64,000 bases of DNA from an uncultured Chloroflexales bacterium (GTDB lineage Bacteria; Chloroflexota; Chloroflexia; Chloroflexales; Chloroflexaceae). How positions within the stretch are numbered: the stretch's first letter is position 1; the number at the start of each line of letters is the position of its first letter. Both the position numbers and the translations under genes were made by a program. Positions 9,483 to 16,861 of the stretch are shown here, piece by piece. The stretch is from contig CAKZSI010000008.1 in NCBI GenBank assembly GCA_937918935.1, positions 186,001 through 250,000 on the forward strand. Reading direction: 5' to 3'. Under the pieces are notes generated by a model, which searched no databases, was not told where the DNA came from, and saw nothing but the letters and a program-made list of their open reading frames with translations.

Positions 9483-10364
9483 TTACGCTTCGAGAAAAAA
9501 CCGCCGTAGCTCCGCGCAGGTCTCCTCTGGCGCCTCTTCGGCCAGGTAGTGGCCGCAGGGCAACCCCCGGCCCCGTACATCGGCTGCGTGCTCGCGCCAG
9601 ACGGCAAGCACGTCATACTTCTTGCCAATAAAGCTCTTCGCGCCCCACAACACCAGCAAGGGACAGGCAATCCTGCGCTCCAGGTCGGCGACGTCGTGAA
9701 CCAGGTCAATGCTCGCCGCGGCGCGGTAGTCTTCACAGGTGGCATGGATGGTGGCCGGATCGCGGAAGCAGCGCAGGTATTCGCCAAGGGCCGCTTCGGT
9801 GAACACGCCCGGATTGCGCGACCAGCGGGCGATCTTGGTGCGCAGGTAGTACTCCGGGTCGGCGCCGATCAGCCGCTCCGGAAGATCGTAGGGCTGGCTG
9901 AGAAAGAACCAGTGGTAGTAGGCCTCCCCGAACTCCTTGTCGGCGGTGGCAAACATCGTGTAGGTAGGGGCAATATCGAGCACAGCGGCGCGGGTGACCC
10001 GTGCAGGGTAGTCGAGACAGAGGCGGTGGGTCACGCGAGCGCCACGGTCGTGGCCGGCCACAGCGAAGCGCTCGAAGCCGAGAATGGACATTAACCCGGC
10101 CACGTCGCGGGCCATGGCGCGCTTGCTGTAGGTGGCGTGTTCATGGTCGCCAGGAGGCTTGTCACTATCGCCGTAGCCTCGCAGATCGGGGGCGATCACC
10201 GTGAAATCGGCAGCCAGAGCGGGAGCAATCTTGTGCCACATAGCATGGGTCTGCGGATAGCCGTGGAGCAGGAGCAGGGGCGGACCGGCGCCTCCCAGGG
10301 CCACGTTGAGAGTCACCTCAGAGGCGCGGATGCGTTCCGCGCGGAAATCTGCGAGAATGGTCAT
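9483..10364 (-). CDS. Alpha/beta hydrolase, haloacetate-dehalogenase-like
   Basis: This 293-residue hydrolase has the HGYP oxyanion motif (34-37), nucleophile-elbow motif GHDRGAR (Asp106) and a C-terminal GHY (His272). The acid is plausibly Asp129 in VLDIAPT. Spacing Asp106-Asp129-His272, the two arginines in DRGAR and the His150-Trp151 pair (YYHWFF) match what is known of fluoroacetate/haloacetate dehalogenases, which displace halide from 2-haloacids through an aspartyl ester. An epoxide hydrolase or another HAD-unrelated hydrolase of the same clan is the alternative. The start is supported by GGAAAGG upstream. It is monocistronic and convergent with the TPR gene. Confidence 0.75.
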   Translation of the reverse strand: MTILADFRAERIRASEVTLNVALGGAGPPLLLLHGYPQTHAMWHKIAPALAADFTVIAPDLRGYGDSDKPPGDHEHATYSKRAMARDVAGLMSILGFERFAVAGHDRGARVTHRLCLDYPARVTRAAVLDIAPTYTMFATADKEFGEAYYHWFFLSQPYDLPERLIGADPEYYLRTKIARWSRNPGVFTEAALGEYLRCFRDPATIHATCEDYRAAASIDLVHDVADLERRIACPLLVLWGAKSFIGKKYDVLAVWREHAADVRGRGLPCGHYLAEEAPEETCAELRRFFLEA

Positions 10365-10381
10365 CTTTTAACCTTTCCACA

Positions 10382-10411
10382 TTGACTCGTGGCGTATATT
10401 ATAAGTATAAT
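10382..10411 (+). promoter_or_regulatory. Sigma-70-type promoter
   Basis: TTGACT (10382-10387), 18-base spacer, TATAAT (10406-10411) in an AT-rich island of otherwise GC-rich DNA. It points toward the TAXI-TRAP genes, but the first credible start is 440 bases away, so either a long leader or a separate small RNA would be made. The same island probably also serves the divergent hydrolase, since TATAAT reads on the minus strand at 10402-10397. Confidence 0.5.
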
Positions 10412-10461
10412 TCCCGACATAACCCCGTGGCGCTTCTGGCAGGTTACACCAATGGACTGGG

Positions 10462-10502
10462 ACGAAGGTTTGTAGGAGGGGTTTGTCCTCCTGAACCTTT
10501 CG
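10462..10502. repeat. Stem-loop in the leader ahead of the TAXI gene
   Basis: Nested inverted repeat: outer arms CGAAGGTT / AACCTTTCG and inner arms AGGAGG / CCTCCT. It is an imperfect hairpin of about 40 bases, 50 bases downstream of the promoter at 10382-10411. It could terminate or attenuate transcription from that promoter. No runs of T follow. Confidence 0.45.
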
Positions 10503-10643
10503 GCTCGAGGTCGTGCCCCATAGGCGCCTTCATCGGCGCGATAGGCGCAAATCTCCTGGACGCTCTGATTCAAACCCTTGCCTGATGGATAACCACGACA
10601 TCGCAATGGGTGCGAGGCACAGCTCTTCCGGGCCCTCCTGTAG

Positions 10644-10693
10644 GAACACGTATTCGGATACACCACCAGATCTTGCAGCGAAGATACGTGTTC
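10644..10693. repeat. 10-bp perfect inverted repeat upstream of TAXI gene
   Basis: GAACACGTAT at 10644-10653 and its exact complement ATACGTGTTC at 10684-10693 flank a 30-base loop. It could be an operator pair or an RNA hairpin in the 488-base gap 10365-10852. Apart from the promoter and the hairpins listed, I see no gene in that gap. Confidence 0.5.
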
Positions 10694-10852
10694 AGGGTTG
10701 ACGCATAGCATGCAGAGGGGAGAGCATGAGCTTATTGAAGCCCTTTGCCCCCCTCCGCACCCTCTGTAGATCATATGCTCGCATGCCACCACGTGTGTGG
10801 CGATGCGCCGTTATCTCGGTGTCCGCTCCAGGAAGCTCAAGGAGGAAACAAG

Positions 10853-11935
10853 GTGGTTTCATCGTTCAGAGTCCTGCTGCTGGCCATGATCGTCGTGCTG
10901 GTCGCTGGATGTGGCGGCGCCGCACCGGCCACCCAGCCCACGACCGCGCCCGCCGCTCAGCCCACGACCGCGCCCGCTGCCCAACCAACGACGGCACCCG
11001 CTCCGACTGCGCCACCGGCAGCGGGAGGACAGAAGCTCCGCTACTCCTTCGGCGGCGGCCCCGTCGGCGGGGTGTTCCAGGTCTACGCCGATGTGCTCTC
11101 GTTGATCGTCGCCGGGGCGGACCCCAATCTCGAACTGACCGCCGAAGGCACCGGCGGATCGGCGGAGAATTTGCGCAGCGTCAACTCGGGCGACTTCCAG
11201 TTCGGCATCGTCTATTCGGGGGATGTGGCGCTGGGCGCCCAGGGCCAGTTGCCGAATGATACGACCAGATACACCAGCGTGATGCCAATCGCCCCCCTCT
11301 ACGGCGGTGTGATCCACCTGGTAGTGACGAAGAACAGCGGCATCGAGACGGTTGATGATCTGCCGGGCAAGCGCATCGCCCTCGGAAACGCTGGCTCGGG
11401 CGCGGCGCTCTCCGCCGAGCGCTACCTCTCCCACATGGGTCTGCTCGACAAAGTGAAGGTCGAGTACCTGGGCTACTCGCAGGCCGCCGCCGCGATGGGC
11501 GATGGTCAGCTCGATGGCTTCTGGATCCTCGCGGGGTTCCCCAACGCCTCGGTGACTGAGGCGACGACCTATACCGACATCCGCCTGATTGACGTGTACA
11601 ACCCTGGCGTTGAGAAGGGCTTTTTCGAGGCCTACCCCTTCTACTCGGCCCGCACGCTCACCGGCGGAGCGTATACGGGCGTTGACGAGGACGTTCCGAG
11701 CTTCCAGGATACCGCTCTGTGGGTGGCCAATGCCGACGTGCCCGAAGAAGTGGTGTACAACGCCCTGAAGGCGGTCTTCTCCGATGCGGGGTTGGAGCGC
11801 CTGCGCCAGGCCCACCCCTCGGCCAAAGAAGTGCAACTGGAGAAAGGCATCGAAGGTATCGCCAACCGGCTGCACCCTGGTGCAGTGCGCTTCTGGGAGG
11901 AGCAAGGGGTGAAGATCCCCGATGAACTGCGCTAG
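10853..11935 (+). CDS. TAXI-family TRAP transporter solute-binding lipoprotein
   Basis: I place the start at GTG 10853, which follows AAGGAGGA by 6-7 bases and yields a classical lipoprotein signal: MVSSFRVLLLAMIVV, then lipobox VAGC (Cys about residue 21). A 35-residue Ala/Pro/Thr linker made of near-identical QPTTAPA repeats follows. The mature domain is TAXI type (TRAP-associated extracytoplasmic immunogenic), with GGPVGGVFQVYADVLS, ELTAEGTGGSAENLRSV, and IALGNAGSGA near mid-protein. TAXI proteins bind small organic acids such as glutamate and hand them to a fused TRAP permease, which is encoded next. The ligand is unknown. The anchoring suggests a protein tethered to the outer face of the single membrane. 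Confidence 0.9.
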   Translation: MVSSFRVLLLAMIVVLVAGCGGAAPATQPTTAPAAQPTTAPAAQPTTAPAPTAPPAAGGQKLRYSFGGGPVGGVFQVYADVLSLIVAGADPNLELTAEGTGGSAENLRSVNSGDFQFGIVYSGDVALGAQGQLPNDTTRYTSVMPIAPLYGGVIHLVVTKNSGIETVDDLPGKRIALGNAGSGAALSAERYLSHMGLLDKVKVEYLGYSQAAAAMGDGQLDGFWILAGFPNASVTEATTYTDIRLIDVYNPGVEKGFFEAYPFYSARTLTGGAYTGVDEDVPSFQDTALWVANADVPEEVVYNALKAVFSDAGLERLRQAHPSAKEVQLEKGIEGIANRLHPGAVRFWEEQGVKIPDELR

Positions 11936-12057
11936 TGCAATTGCAGATGTGTGCTTGTAGATCAGGCACACTGCATCCGGACAGGATCAACGTCGCGCTG
12001 ATGCTCGAACAGGTCGTCTGGAACTGCACCAGGCTGAGGAAAGCGGTTCTCACCTCC

Positions 12058-12092
12058 CTCCCCCTCCCTCTCCGGTGGAGAGGGAGGGGGAG
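12058..12092. terminator. 16-bp perfect GC-rich stem between TAXI and permease genes
   Basis: CTCCCCCTCCCTCTCC, loop GGT, exact complement. This hairpin lies mid-way in the 249-base gap between binding-protein and permease genes. No T-tract follows. It may partially terminate, or protect the 3' end of the upstream mRNA, giving more binding protein than permease, as is typical of binding-protein-dependent transporters (inference). Confidence 0.6.
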
Positions 12093-12184
12093 CACCCACG
12101 GCAAGACCGCGGCGCCAGGACAAGGTACCTCTCACCCTGCACCCTGTCTCCTGTCTACGTTCTCGATGAGGAGATCCCGTCGCC

Positions 12185-14374
12185 ATGGCAGAGCAGCAAC
12201 CCCACAACCAGCAACCACCCGCCGATAACCCGAACGCGGCGGCTTCCGGCGCCGCGAGTAATACCGACAGCATTGACGAAGCGACGCTGCAGAAGCTCAA
12301 GGAGTACGACGAGCCCACCACGCGCACGCTCAACCGTTTCTGGGGGGCGGTGGTAGCCACAATCTCCGTGGGCATGGCCGGCTTCTACATCTACACTGCC
12401 GGCACGCTGCCGGCGCCGGTGCAGTGGCAGCGGGGCATCTACGTGATGCTGACCTATATCCTCATCCTGCTGCTCTACCCTGCCATACCCAGACGGAGCC
12501 GCGCGCGTCCTTACGTTGACGGCTGGCTTGACCGCCTACCGGACTGGCTGCGCGGGCTGCTAGCCCCGCGCCACGGTCCCAGCGTCATTGATCTCGTCCT
12601 GATCGCCCTGACCGTTACTACGGTGGGCTACTACATTCTGAACTTCCGGCAGCTCCAGTTCCGGGCCGGGGCCTACAACGAAACCGATTTCATTATCGCC
12701 ACGATCGGGCTGTTGATCTCGCTCGAAATTGCCCGGCGGGTCCTCGGATGGTCAATGACGATCATCGGCATTGTCTTCATCCTCTACCTGCGCTTCGGCT
12801 ACGTGCTCTACGATCTGCCCGTGCTGGGGGCCTTCGCCCACCGCGGACGGACGGCCCAGCGCACGGCCACCACGCTCTTCTTCGACCAGGAGGGCGTGTT
12901 CGGGGTTATGGCCAATGTGCTCGTCTCCTACGTCATTCTGTTTATCTTCTTTGGCGCCTTTCTGCGCAAGTCGGGGGCGAGCAAGTTCTTCATTGATCTG
13001 CCGCTGGCCCTGGCGGGGCGCAGCATCGGCGGCCCGGCGAAGGTGGCGGTGATCTCCTCGGCGCTCTTCGGCTCGATTTCGGGCAGCCCGATCGCCAACA
13101 CGGTCAGCACCGGCACCTTCACCATCCCCTTGATGAAGAAGGCTGGTTTCCGGCCCCACGTGGCCGGGGCCATCGAACCGTCGGCATCGATCGGAGGTTC
13201 GTTCATGCCTCCAGTGATGGGCGCTGGCGCGTTCCTGATGGCCGAATTGACCGCCACGCCCTACCCGACGATTGTCGCGATCTCCATCTTTCCAGCGATC
13301 CTATACTTCCTCTCAGTCTTGACCATGGTGCACTTCGAGGCCAAGAAACACAACCTCAAGGGCATCGAAACCGGTACGCGGGCGATCGATATTCTCCGCA
13401 AAGAGTGGTACATGGCCACCCCGCTGCTGGTAATCATTGTGCTGATGCTGATCGGCTACTCACCCGGCTACGCGGCGTTCTGGTCAATTATCTGCTGTGT
13501 CGTGCTGCTGGCATTCTCCTCGGAGAACCTGGCCGACCTGCGCAACCCGACGGCGCTCGGTGGCGGCTTGCCGCAGGCCCTGGGACGCAGCACAGTGCGC
13601 CTGGTGCGCAATGTGCTCGCGGCGATGCAGGACGGCGTTCGCGACACGCTGGTGATCGGCGCGACCGTCGGCGTGATCGGGATCATCGTGGGAACGATCT
13701 ACGCCACTGGCATTGGCCAGCGCTTTACCAACATCATTGTCAGCCTGAGCGGCGGCAACCTGGTCATCGCGATCATCCTGATCGGCCTGGCCTCGCTAAT
13801 CCTGGGCATGGGCGTGCCGGTGACCGCGGCCTACCTGATCACCGCAGTGCTGACGGTGCCGGCCCTCACCGACATGGGCGTGGCCCTGCTCGCCGCCCAC
13901 ATGATCGTCTACTGGTTCAGCCAGGACAGCAACATCACCCCCCCGGTCTGCGTGGCGGCCTATGCCGGGGCGGCCATCGCCAGGGCCGACCCCTGGAAGA
14001 CCGGGTGGACGGCCTTCAAGTTCGCCAAGCTGCTCTATGTGATGCCCTTTCTCTTCGCCTTCAGCCCGGCCATTCTCTTGCTCGGCGAGGGTGGACAACC
14101 GTTCAGGGAACTCGTTTTCCACGATGTGGCCCTGGCCTTCTTCTCGGGTACCATGGGCACACTTGCATTCTCGTCCGTCTCGATGTTCTTCCTGGTGCGG
14201 CGCACCTCCTGGTGGGAATGGCTGATCGCCGCCTTTGGCACCTTCCTCTGCTTCTGGCCGAGCCTGCTCACCGACCTGGTCGGCATCGCGATTGTCGCGG
14301 GCGTGTGGTTCTGGCAATATTACGATGTGCGACGGCGGAGCGGGGTGCCCGCCCCGGCCCGGCAGACGGGCTAA
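12185..14374 (+). CDS. TRAP transporter fused permease (DctQ-DctM type, TAXI partner)
   Basis: The 729-residue integral membrane protein has a soluble N terminus of about 55 residues, then about four helices (small DctQ-like part, roughly residues 58-190) and a long DctM-like part with about a dozen helices. Family motifs seen include FGSISGSPIANTVSTG, GGSFMPPVMGAGAF and GMGVPVTAAYLI. These fused permeases work with TAXI binding proteins and import solutes with a sodium or proton gradient. The start ATG 12185 follows GAGGAG. The partner lipoprotein is immediately upstream. Confidence 0.93.
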   Translation: MAEQQPHNQQPPADNPNAAASGAASNTDSIDEATLQKLKEYDEPTTRTLNRFWGAVVATISVGMAGFYIYTAGTLPAPVQWQRGIYVMLTYILILLLYPAIPRRSRARPYVDGWLDRLPDWLRGLLAPRHGPSVIDLVLIALTVTTVGYYILNFRQLQFRAGAYNETDFIIATIGLLISLEIARRVLGWSMTIIGIVFILYLRFGYVLYDLPVLGAFAHRGRTAQRTATTLFFDQEGVFGVMANVLVSYVILFIFFGAFLRKSGASKFFIDLPLALAGRSIGGPAKVAVISSALFGSISGSPIANTVSTGTFTIPLMKKAGFRPHVAGAIEPSASIGGSFMPPVMGAGAFLMAELTATPYPTIVAISIFPAILYFLSVLTMVHFEAKKHNLKGIETGTRAIDILRKEWYMATPLLVIIVLMLIGYSPGYAAFWSIICCVVLLAFSSENLADLRNPTALGGGLPQALGRSTVRLVRNVLAAMQDGVRDTLVIGATVGVIGIIVGTIYATGIGQRFTNIIVSLSGGNLVIAIILIGLASLILGMGVPVTAAYLITAVLTVPALTDMGVALLAAHMIVYWFSQDSNITPPVCVAAYAGAAIARADPWKTGWTAFKFAKLLYVMPFLFAFSPAILLLGEGGQPFRELVFHDVALAFFSGTMGTLAFSSVSMFFLVRRTSWWEWLIAAFGTFLCFWPSLLTDLVGIAIVAGVWFWQYYDVRRRSGVPAPARQTG

Positions 14375-14376
14375 TG

Positions 14377-14414
14377 CGATGTTCGATTGCCGATTTCGGA
14401 TTGTGGATTGGGCA
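14377..14414 (-). repeat. Copy of dispersed AATCCACAATCCGAAATC motif (family D)
   Basis: The minus strand reads AATCCACAATCCGAAATCGG followed by CAATCGAACATC, directly after the permease stop. Related copies lie at 16009-16062 and 46061-46095, and a partial one (CGAATCGGCAATCGAA) at 14530-14545. Function unknown. Confidence 0.5.
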
Positions 14415-14483
14415 CAACGAATCTGGACGTGCTGGTCTGGGGCCCGCGTGGCTGGCCCATCACGGTGCGACCTCAAAAAGCCG

Positions 14484-14511
14484 TTGAAAAGTTCGCCAGT
14501 CCGTCTATAGT
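14484..14511 (+). promoter_or_regulatory. Probable xdhC promoter
   Basis: TTGAAA (14484-14489), 16-base spacer, TATAGT (14506-14511), placed 38-56 bases before the two candidate starts of the XdhC gene. It suggests xdhC is transcribed independently of the TRAP genes. Confidence 0.5.
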
Positions 14512-14566
14512 ATCTGAGTAAGCGTCGCCCCGAATCGGCAATCGAAAAGTGCACCAGGACCGACAG

Positions 14567-15568
14567 ATGCGCGAGTATCTGGAAACTATTGACACGTGGC
14601 TGGCCCGCGGTGAGCGCGTGGCGGTGGCGACCGTCGTGCGAACCATGGGCTCGTCGCCGCGGCAGGTGGGCGCGAAGCTGTTCGTTTCCTCAGCGGGGGC
14701 CATGGCCGGCTCGGTGAGCGGCGGTTGTATCGAAGGGGAAGTGTTCGAAGCCTGCCAGGAGGCGCTGGCGACGGGAGAGGCGCGCCTGCTGCGTTTCGGC
14801 GTCGCCGACGAGACGGCCTGGGGGATCGGGCTTGCCTGCGGCGGCACAATTGAGGTGCTGGTCGAACCGCTGCGCGAGCCGATCCGCGCCGAGCGCCCCG
14901 TGGCGACGGCGACTGTCATCCGGGGGCCGTTGCGTCCCGGCGCCAGACTGCTGATCGAGGCCGACGGGACCGTCCACGGGAGCCTGGGCGACGCGGACCT
15001 GGACCAGACGGTGGGCCAGGTGGCGCGAGAGTTACTGGCGCAGGGCGCGAGCCGCGAGGTCGAACTGGCCGGCCAGAGCGTGGCGGTGTTTATCGAGAGC
15101 TTCGTGCCGCCGCCGAGCCTGTACATGGTTGGCGGAGTGCACATCGCGGTGGCGCTGGCGCGGCTGGCGAAAGTGCTCGACTTTCGCACCGTAGTGGTGG
15201 ACGCCCGCGCGGCCTTCGCCAGCCAGGAGCGTTTCGCCGACCTGGATGAACTGGTGCTGGCCTGGCCCGACGAGGTGCTCGAAGGGCGCCTCGATGCACG
15301 CAGTTGTGTGGCGGTGCTTACGCACGACCCGAAGCTCGACGATCCCGCGCTGCGGGTTGCCTTGCGCTCACCGGCACGCTACATCGGCGCGCTGGGCAGC
15401 CAGGCTACCCACGCCCGGCGCCTGGAGCGTCTCCGGGCTGAAGGCTTCAGCGAGGCCGACCTGGCGCGCATTCACGGGCCGATTGGGCTGCCCATCGGGG
15501 CCAAAACGCCTGAAGAGATTGCCGTGAGCATTCTGGCCCAGATCATTCAAGTTCAAAGGAGCATTTGA
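14567..15568 (+). CDS. XdhC/CoxI family protein (molybdenum hydroxylase maturation)
   Basis: A 333-residue protein from ATG 14567, which has AGGA about nine bases upstream. A GTG at 14549 would add six residues but lacks a ribosome site. The N-terminal XdhC_CoxI domain shows VATVVRTMGSSPRQVGAKLFV and a Cys-containing SGGCIEGEV. The C-terminal Rossmann domain shows LYMVGGVHIAVALARL and VVVDAR. XdhC binds molybdenum cofactor, promotes its sulfuration and inserts it into xanthine-dehydrogenase-type enzymes. In many genomes it sits beside the hydroxylase genes, but none is adjacent here. moaC lies 1.3 kb downstream on the other strand. Confidence 0.9.
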   Translation: MREYLETIDTWLARGERVAVATVVRTMGSSPRQVGAKLFVSSAGAMAGSVSGGCIEGEVFEACQEALATGEARLLRFGVADETAWGIGLACGGTIEVLVEPLREPIRAERPVATATVIRGPLRPGARLLIEADGTVHGSLGDADLDQTVGQVARELLAQGASREVELAGQSVAVFIESFVPPPSLYMVGGVHIAVALARLAKVLDFRTVVVDARAAFASQERFADLDELVLAWPDEVLEGRLDARSCVAVLTHDPKLDDPALRVALRSPARYIGALGSQATHARRLERLRAEGFSEADLARIHGPIGLPIGAKTPEEIAVSILAQIIQVQRSI

Positions 15569-15571
15569 GCC

Positions 15572-15823
15572 GTGGATACCAGACTGGCCACGTTGCTGTA
15601 CGAGGGCGCCCTGGCACTCCAACAGGGAAATAAAGAACGGGCCCGCGAACTGCTTCTCCAGGTCGTGGAAATCGATGAGCGCAACGAGCAGGCCTGGCTG
15701 TGGCTCAGCGGCGCGGTGGACGACCCGGAGGACCAGCGCACGGCCCTGGAGAATGTGCTGACGATCAATCCCCAGAATCCCCACGCGCTCTACGGGCTTG
15801 CCGTGCTTGATGGCAAGGCGTAG
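15572..15823 (+). CDS. Small TPR-like protein
   Basis: An 83-residue protein from GTG 15572, preceded by AAAGGAG overlapping the end of xdhC (3-base gap), so it is probably co-translated. It has two to three TPR-like helices: YEGALALQQGNKERARELLL, NEQAWLWLSGAVDD and LTINPQNPHALYGLAVL. Such short TPR proteins are common in Chloroflexia as stand-alone or N-terminal modules. No function can be assigned. Confidence 0.7.
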   Translation: MDTRLATLLYEGALALQQGNKERARELLLQVVEIDERNEQAWLWLSGAVDDPEDQRTALENVLTINPQNPHALYGLAVLDGKA

Positions 15824-15849
15824 CTACCAACCGATAAGACTACGTAAAG

Positions 15850-15915
15850 ACCTGACAGGTAGGCGCCGGGCCATCCCTGTTCACGCCCCCGAGTCCACGC
15901 GCCTACCTGTCAGGT
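15850..15915. repeat. 17-bp perfect inverted repeat
   Basis: ACCTGACAGGTAGGCGC (15850-15866) and its exact complement (15899-15915) around a 32-base loop. Each arm starts with its own near-palindrome (ACCTGACAGGT). It lies after the TPR gene. It may be a terminator, or the terminal repeats of a 66-bp miniature element. Confidence 0.6.
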
Positions 15916-16008
15916 TTCACATGCGGTCCCTTTTCAATTGTCTGGTGGCATCCGTGTCGCCAGGCCTCATTCGAACACCATATACGGCAATCCACAAAAT
16001 CCGAATTG

Positions 16009-16062
16009 GAACGCCATGTACGGCAGTCCACAATCCAACATCCACAATCCGAAATCGTACTA
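16009..16062 (+). repeat. Family D motif cluster
   Basis: Two imperfect direct copies: CCATATACGGCAATCCACAA begins at about 15979, and CCATGTACGGCAGTCCACAA lies at 16014-16033. The second is followed by TCCAACATCCACAATCCGAA and ATCG. The last part matches the repeat at 14377-14414 in inverse orientation. Confidence 0.45.
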
Positions 16063-16320
16063 CGCTCCCGCCACGCGGGGCGCCTCCTCCAGCGCCTCAA
16101 CCTGGCCCACCCAGTAGGTGTTGCGGCGCACGGTGGGGACGCTCCGCACCTGTACACCGGCCACGTCGGTCAGTTCCTCCTCATTGACCAGAATCAACGT
16201 TGGACGTACACCGTTGAAGCGGCGACTGTAGGCAGCCATCGCTTCCTCGATCTTGCGCGCGATGCTCAGTTTCGGGTTGTCGTCGTACCAGACCAGAAAG
16301 GGCGGACGTCTGGGCAGCAT
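16060..16320 (-). CDS. Small conserved-looking protein, second gene of putative SOS operon
   Basis: An 86-residue protein starting MLPRRPPFLVWYDD at CAT 16318-16320, ten bases after the stop of the preceding small gene. Longer in-frame starts would run through that gene. The sequence is a mixed alpha/beta small domain (PFLVWYDDNPKLSIARKIEE, then RPTLILVNEEEL). It has no cysteine pair, membrane helix or signal peptide. I recognise no family with certainty. Spacing makes it part of one operon with 16331-16618, and its probable promoter carries a LexA-like operator. Confidence 0.65.
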   Translation of the reverse strand: MLPRRPPFLVWYDDNPKLSIARKIEEAMAAYSRRFNGVRPTLILVNEEELTDVAGVQVRSVPTVRRNTYWVGQVEALEEAPRVAGA

Positions 16321-16330
16321 TGGACGCCTC

Positions 16331-16618
16331 CTACCAGCGAACGTGCCAGGCGCCGGCACGCAGGTTCTGAAACAGGGTGCAACGGCATCCATCGGCGCAA
16401 CGGACGGCAAAGTAGCGCCGATCGTCACGGCGCCCACGCCCCGCCTCCTCCCAGATCGCCTCGATCTGCACAATCAGATGGAGCACACCCCGGCTCTGGA
16501 AGCGGGCCGGCAGGAAACCGTAGCGATAGGCGGTTAGCGCGATCGGTTCTTCCGCGGGGCGCCGCGGCGCCATGCGGGCCCGCCGCGGCAGAGCGGCGGT
16601 ACGCCAGGTGATCATCAT
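16331..16618 (-). CDS. Small DUF6504-like protein, first gene of putative SOS operon
   Basis: A 95-residue protein from the ATG at 16618, preceded by GAGG; a second ATG follows at once. The C-terminal 55 residues follow the pattern RFQSRGVLHLIVQIEAIW, RRYFAVRCADG, TLFQNLRAGAWHVRW. This resembles the short beta-barrel-like DUF6504 family, which I recall, without certainty, as occurring near Y-family polymerase/ImuB genes in actinobacteria. Two cysteines (CADGCRC) are present. Its leader is about 30 bases from a TTGACA/TATGCT promoter with a GAACATATGTTC palindrome in the spacer, so induction by DNA damage is the working hypothesis. Confidence 0.65.
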   Translation of the reverse strand: MMITWRTAALPRRARMAPRRPAEEPIALTAYRYGFLPARFQSRGVLHLIVQIEAIWEEAGRGRRDDRRYFAVRCADGCRCTLFQNLRAGAWHVRW

Positions 16619-16655
16619 TGCCGACCTCGGTGGATGGACGCTTTTCCTGGCTGAT

Positions 16656-16684
16656 AGCATACCAGAACATATGTTCGCTGTCAA
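16656..16684 (-). promoter_or_regulatory. Promoter with LexA/SOS-type operator
   Basis: On the minus strand, TTGACA (16684-16679), 17-base spacer, TATGCT (16661-16656). Inside the spacer sits CGAACATATGTTCT (16677-16664), whose core GAAC-ATAT-GTTC is a perfect 12-base palindrome. It fits the CGAACRNRYGTTC rule of Bacillus/mycobacterial SOS boxes. An operator between -35 and -10 is the classical layout for repression by LexA. Confidence 0.75.
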
Positions 16685-16747
16685 GGTAGGGCTAGCCACT
16701 GCCCAGAGGTTGTGCAACGTCCCCGGGACAGGCCCCAAACCCCTTTA

Positions 16748-16781
16748 ATCCGCTTCCCACAACCCACTGTGGGAAGCGGAT
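16748..16781. terminator. 14-bp perfect stem-loop
   Basis: ATCCGCTTCCCACA, loop ACCCAC, exact complement. It lies 80 bases beyond the moaC stop on the minus strand and just upstream of the SOS-type promoter. It probably ends moaC transcription and insulates the next operon. The following bases (TTAAAGGGG on the minus strand, counting the stem's last T) give only a weak T-run. Confidence 0.55.
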
Positions 16782-16861
16782 GTTGCTCAAGGCCTATGCC
16801 ACTTCAGGGTGGAGTGGTCTGGGCAACCAGGTTTCCCCAAGGCCCTGCATGAGGCGAAGGA

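Noticed and set aside
10644-10655. GAACACGTATTC as a LexA box
   Set aside because: The right half-site is ATTC instead of GTTC, and the sequence is better explained by the 10-bp inverted repeat with 10684-10693.
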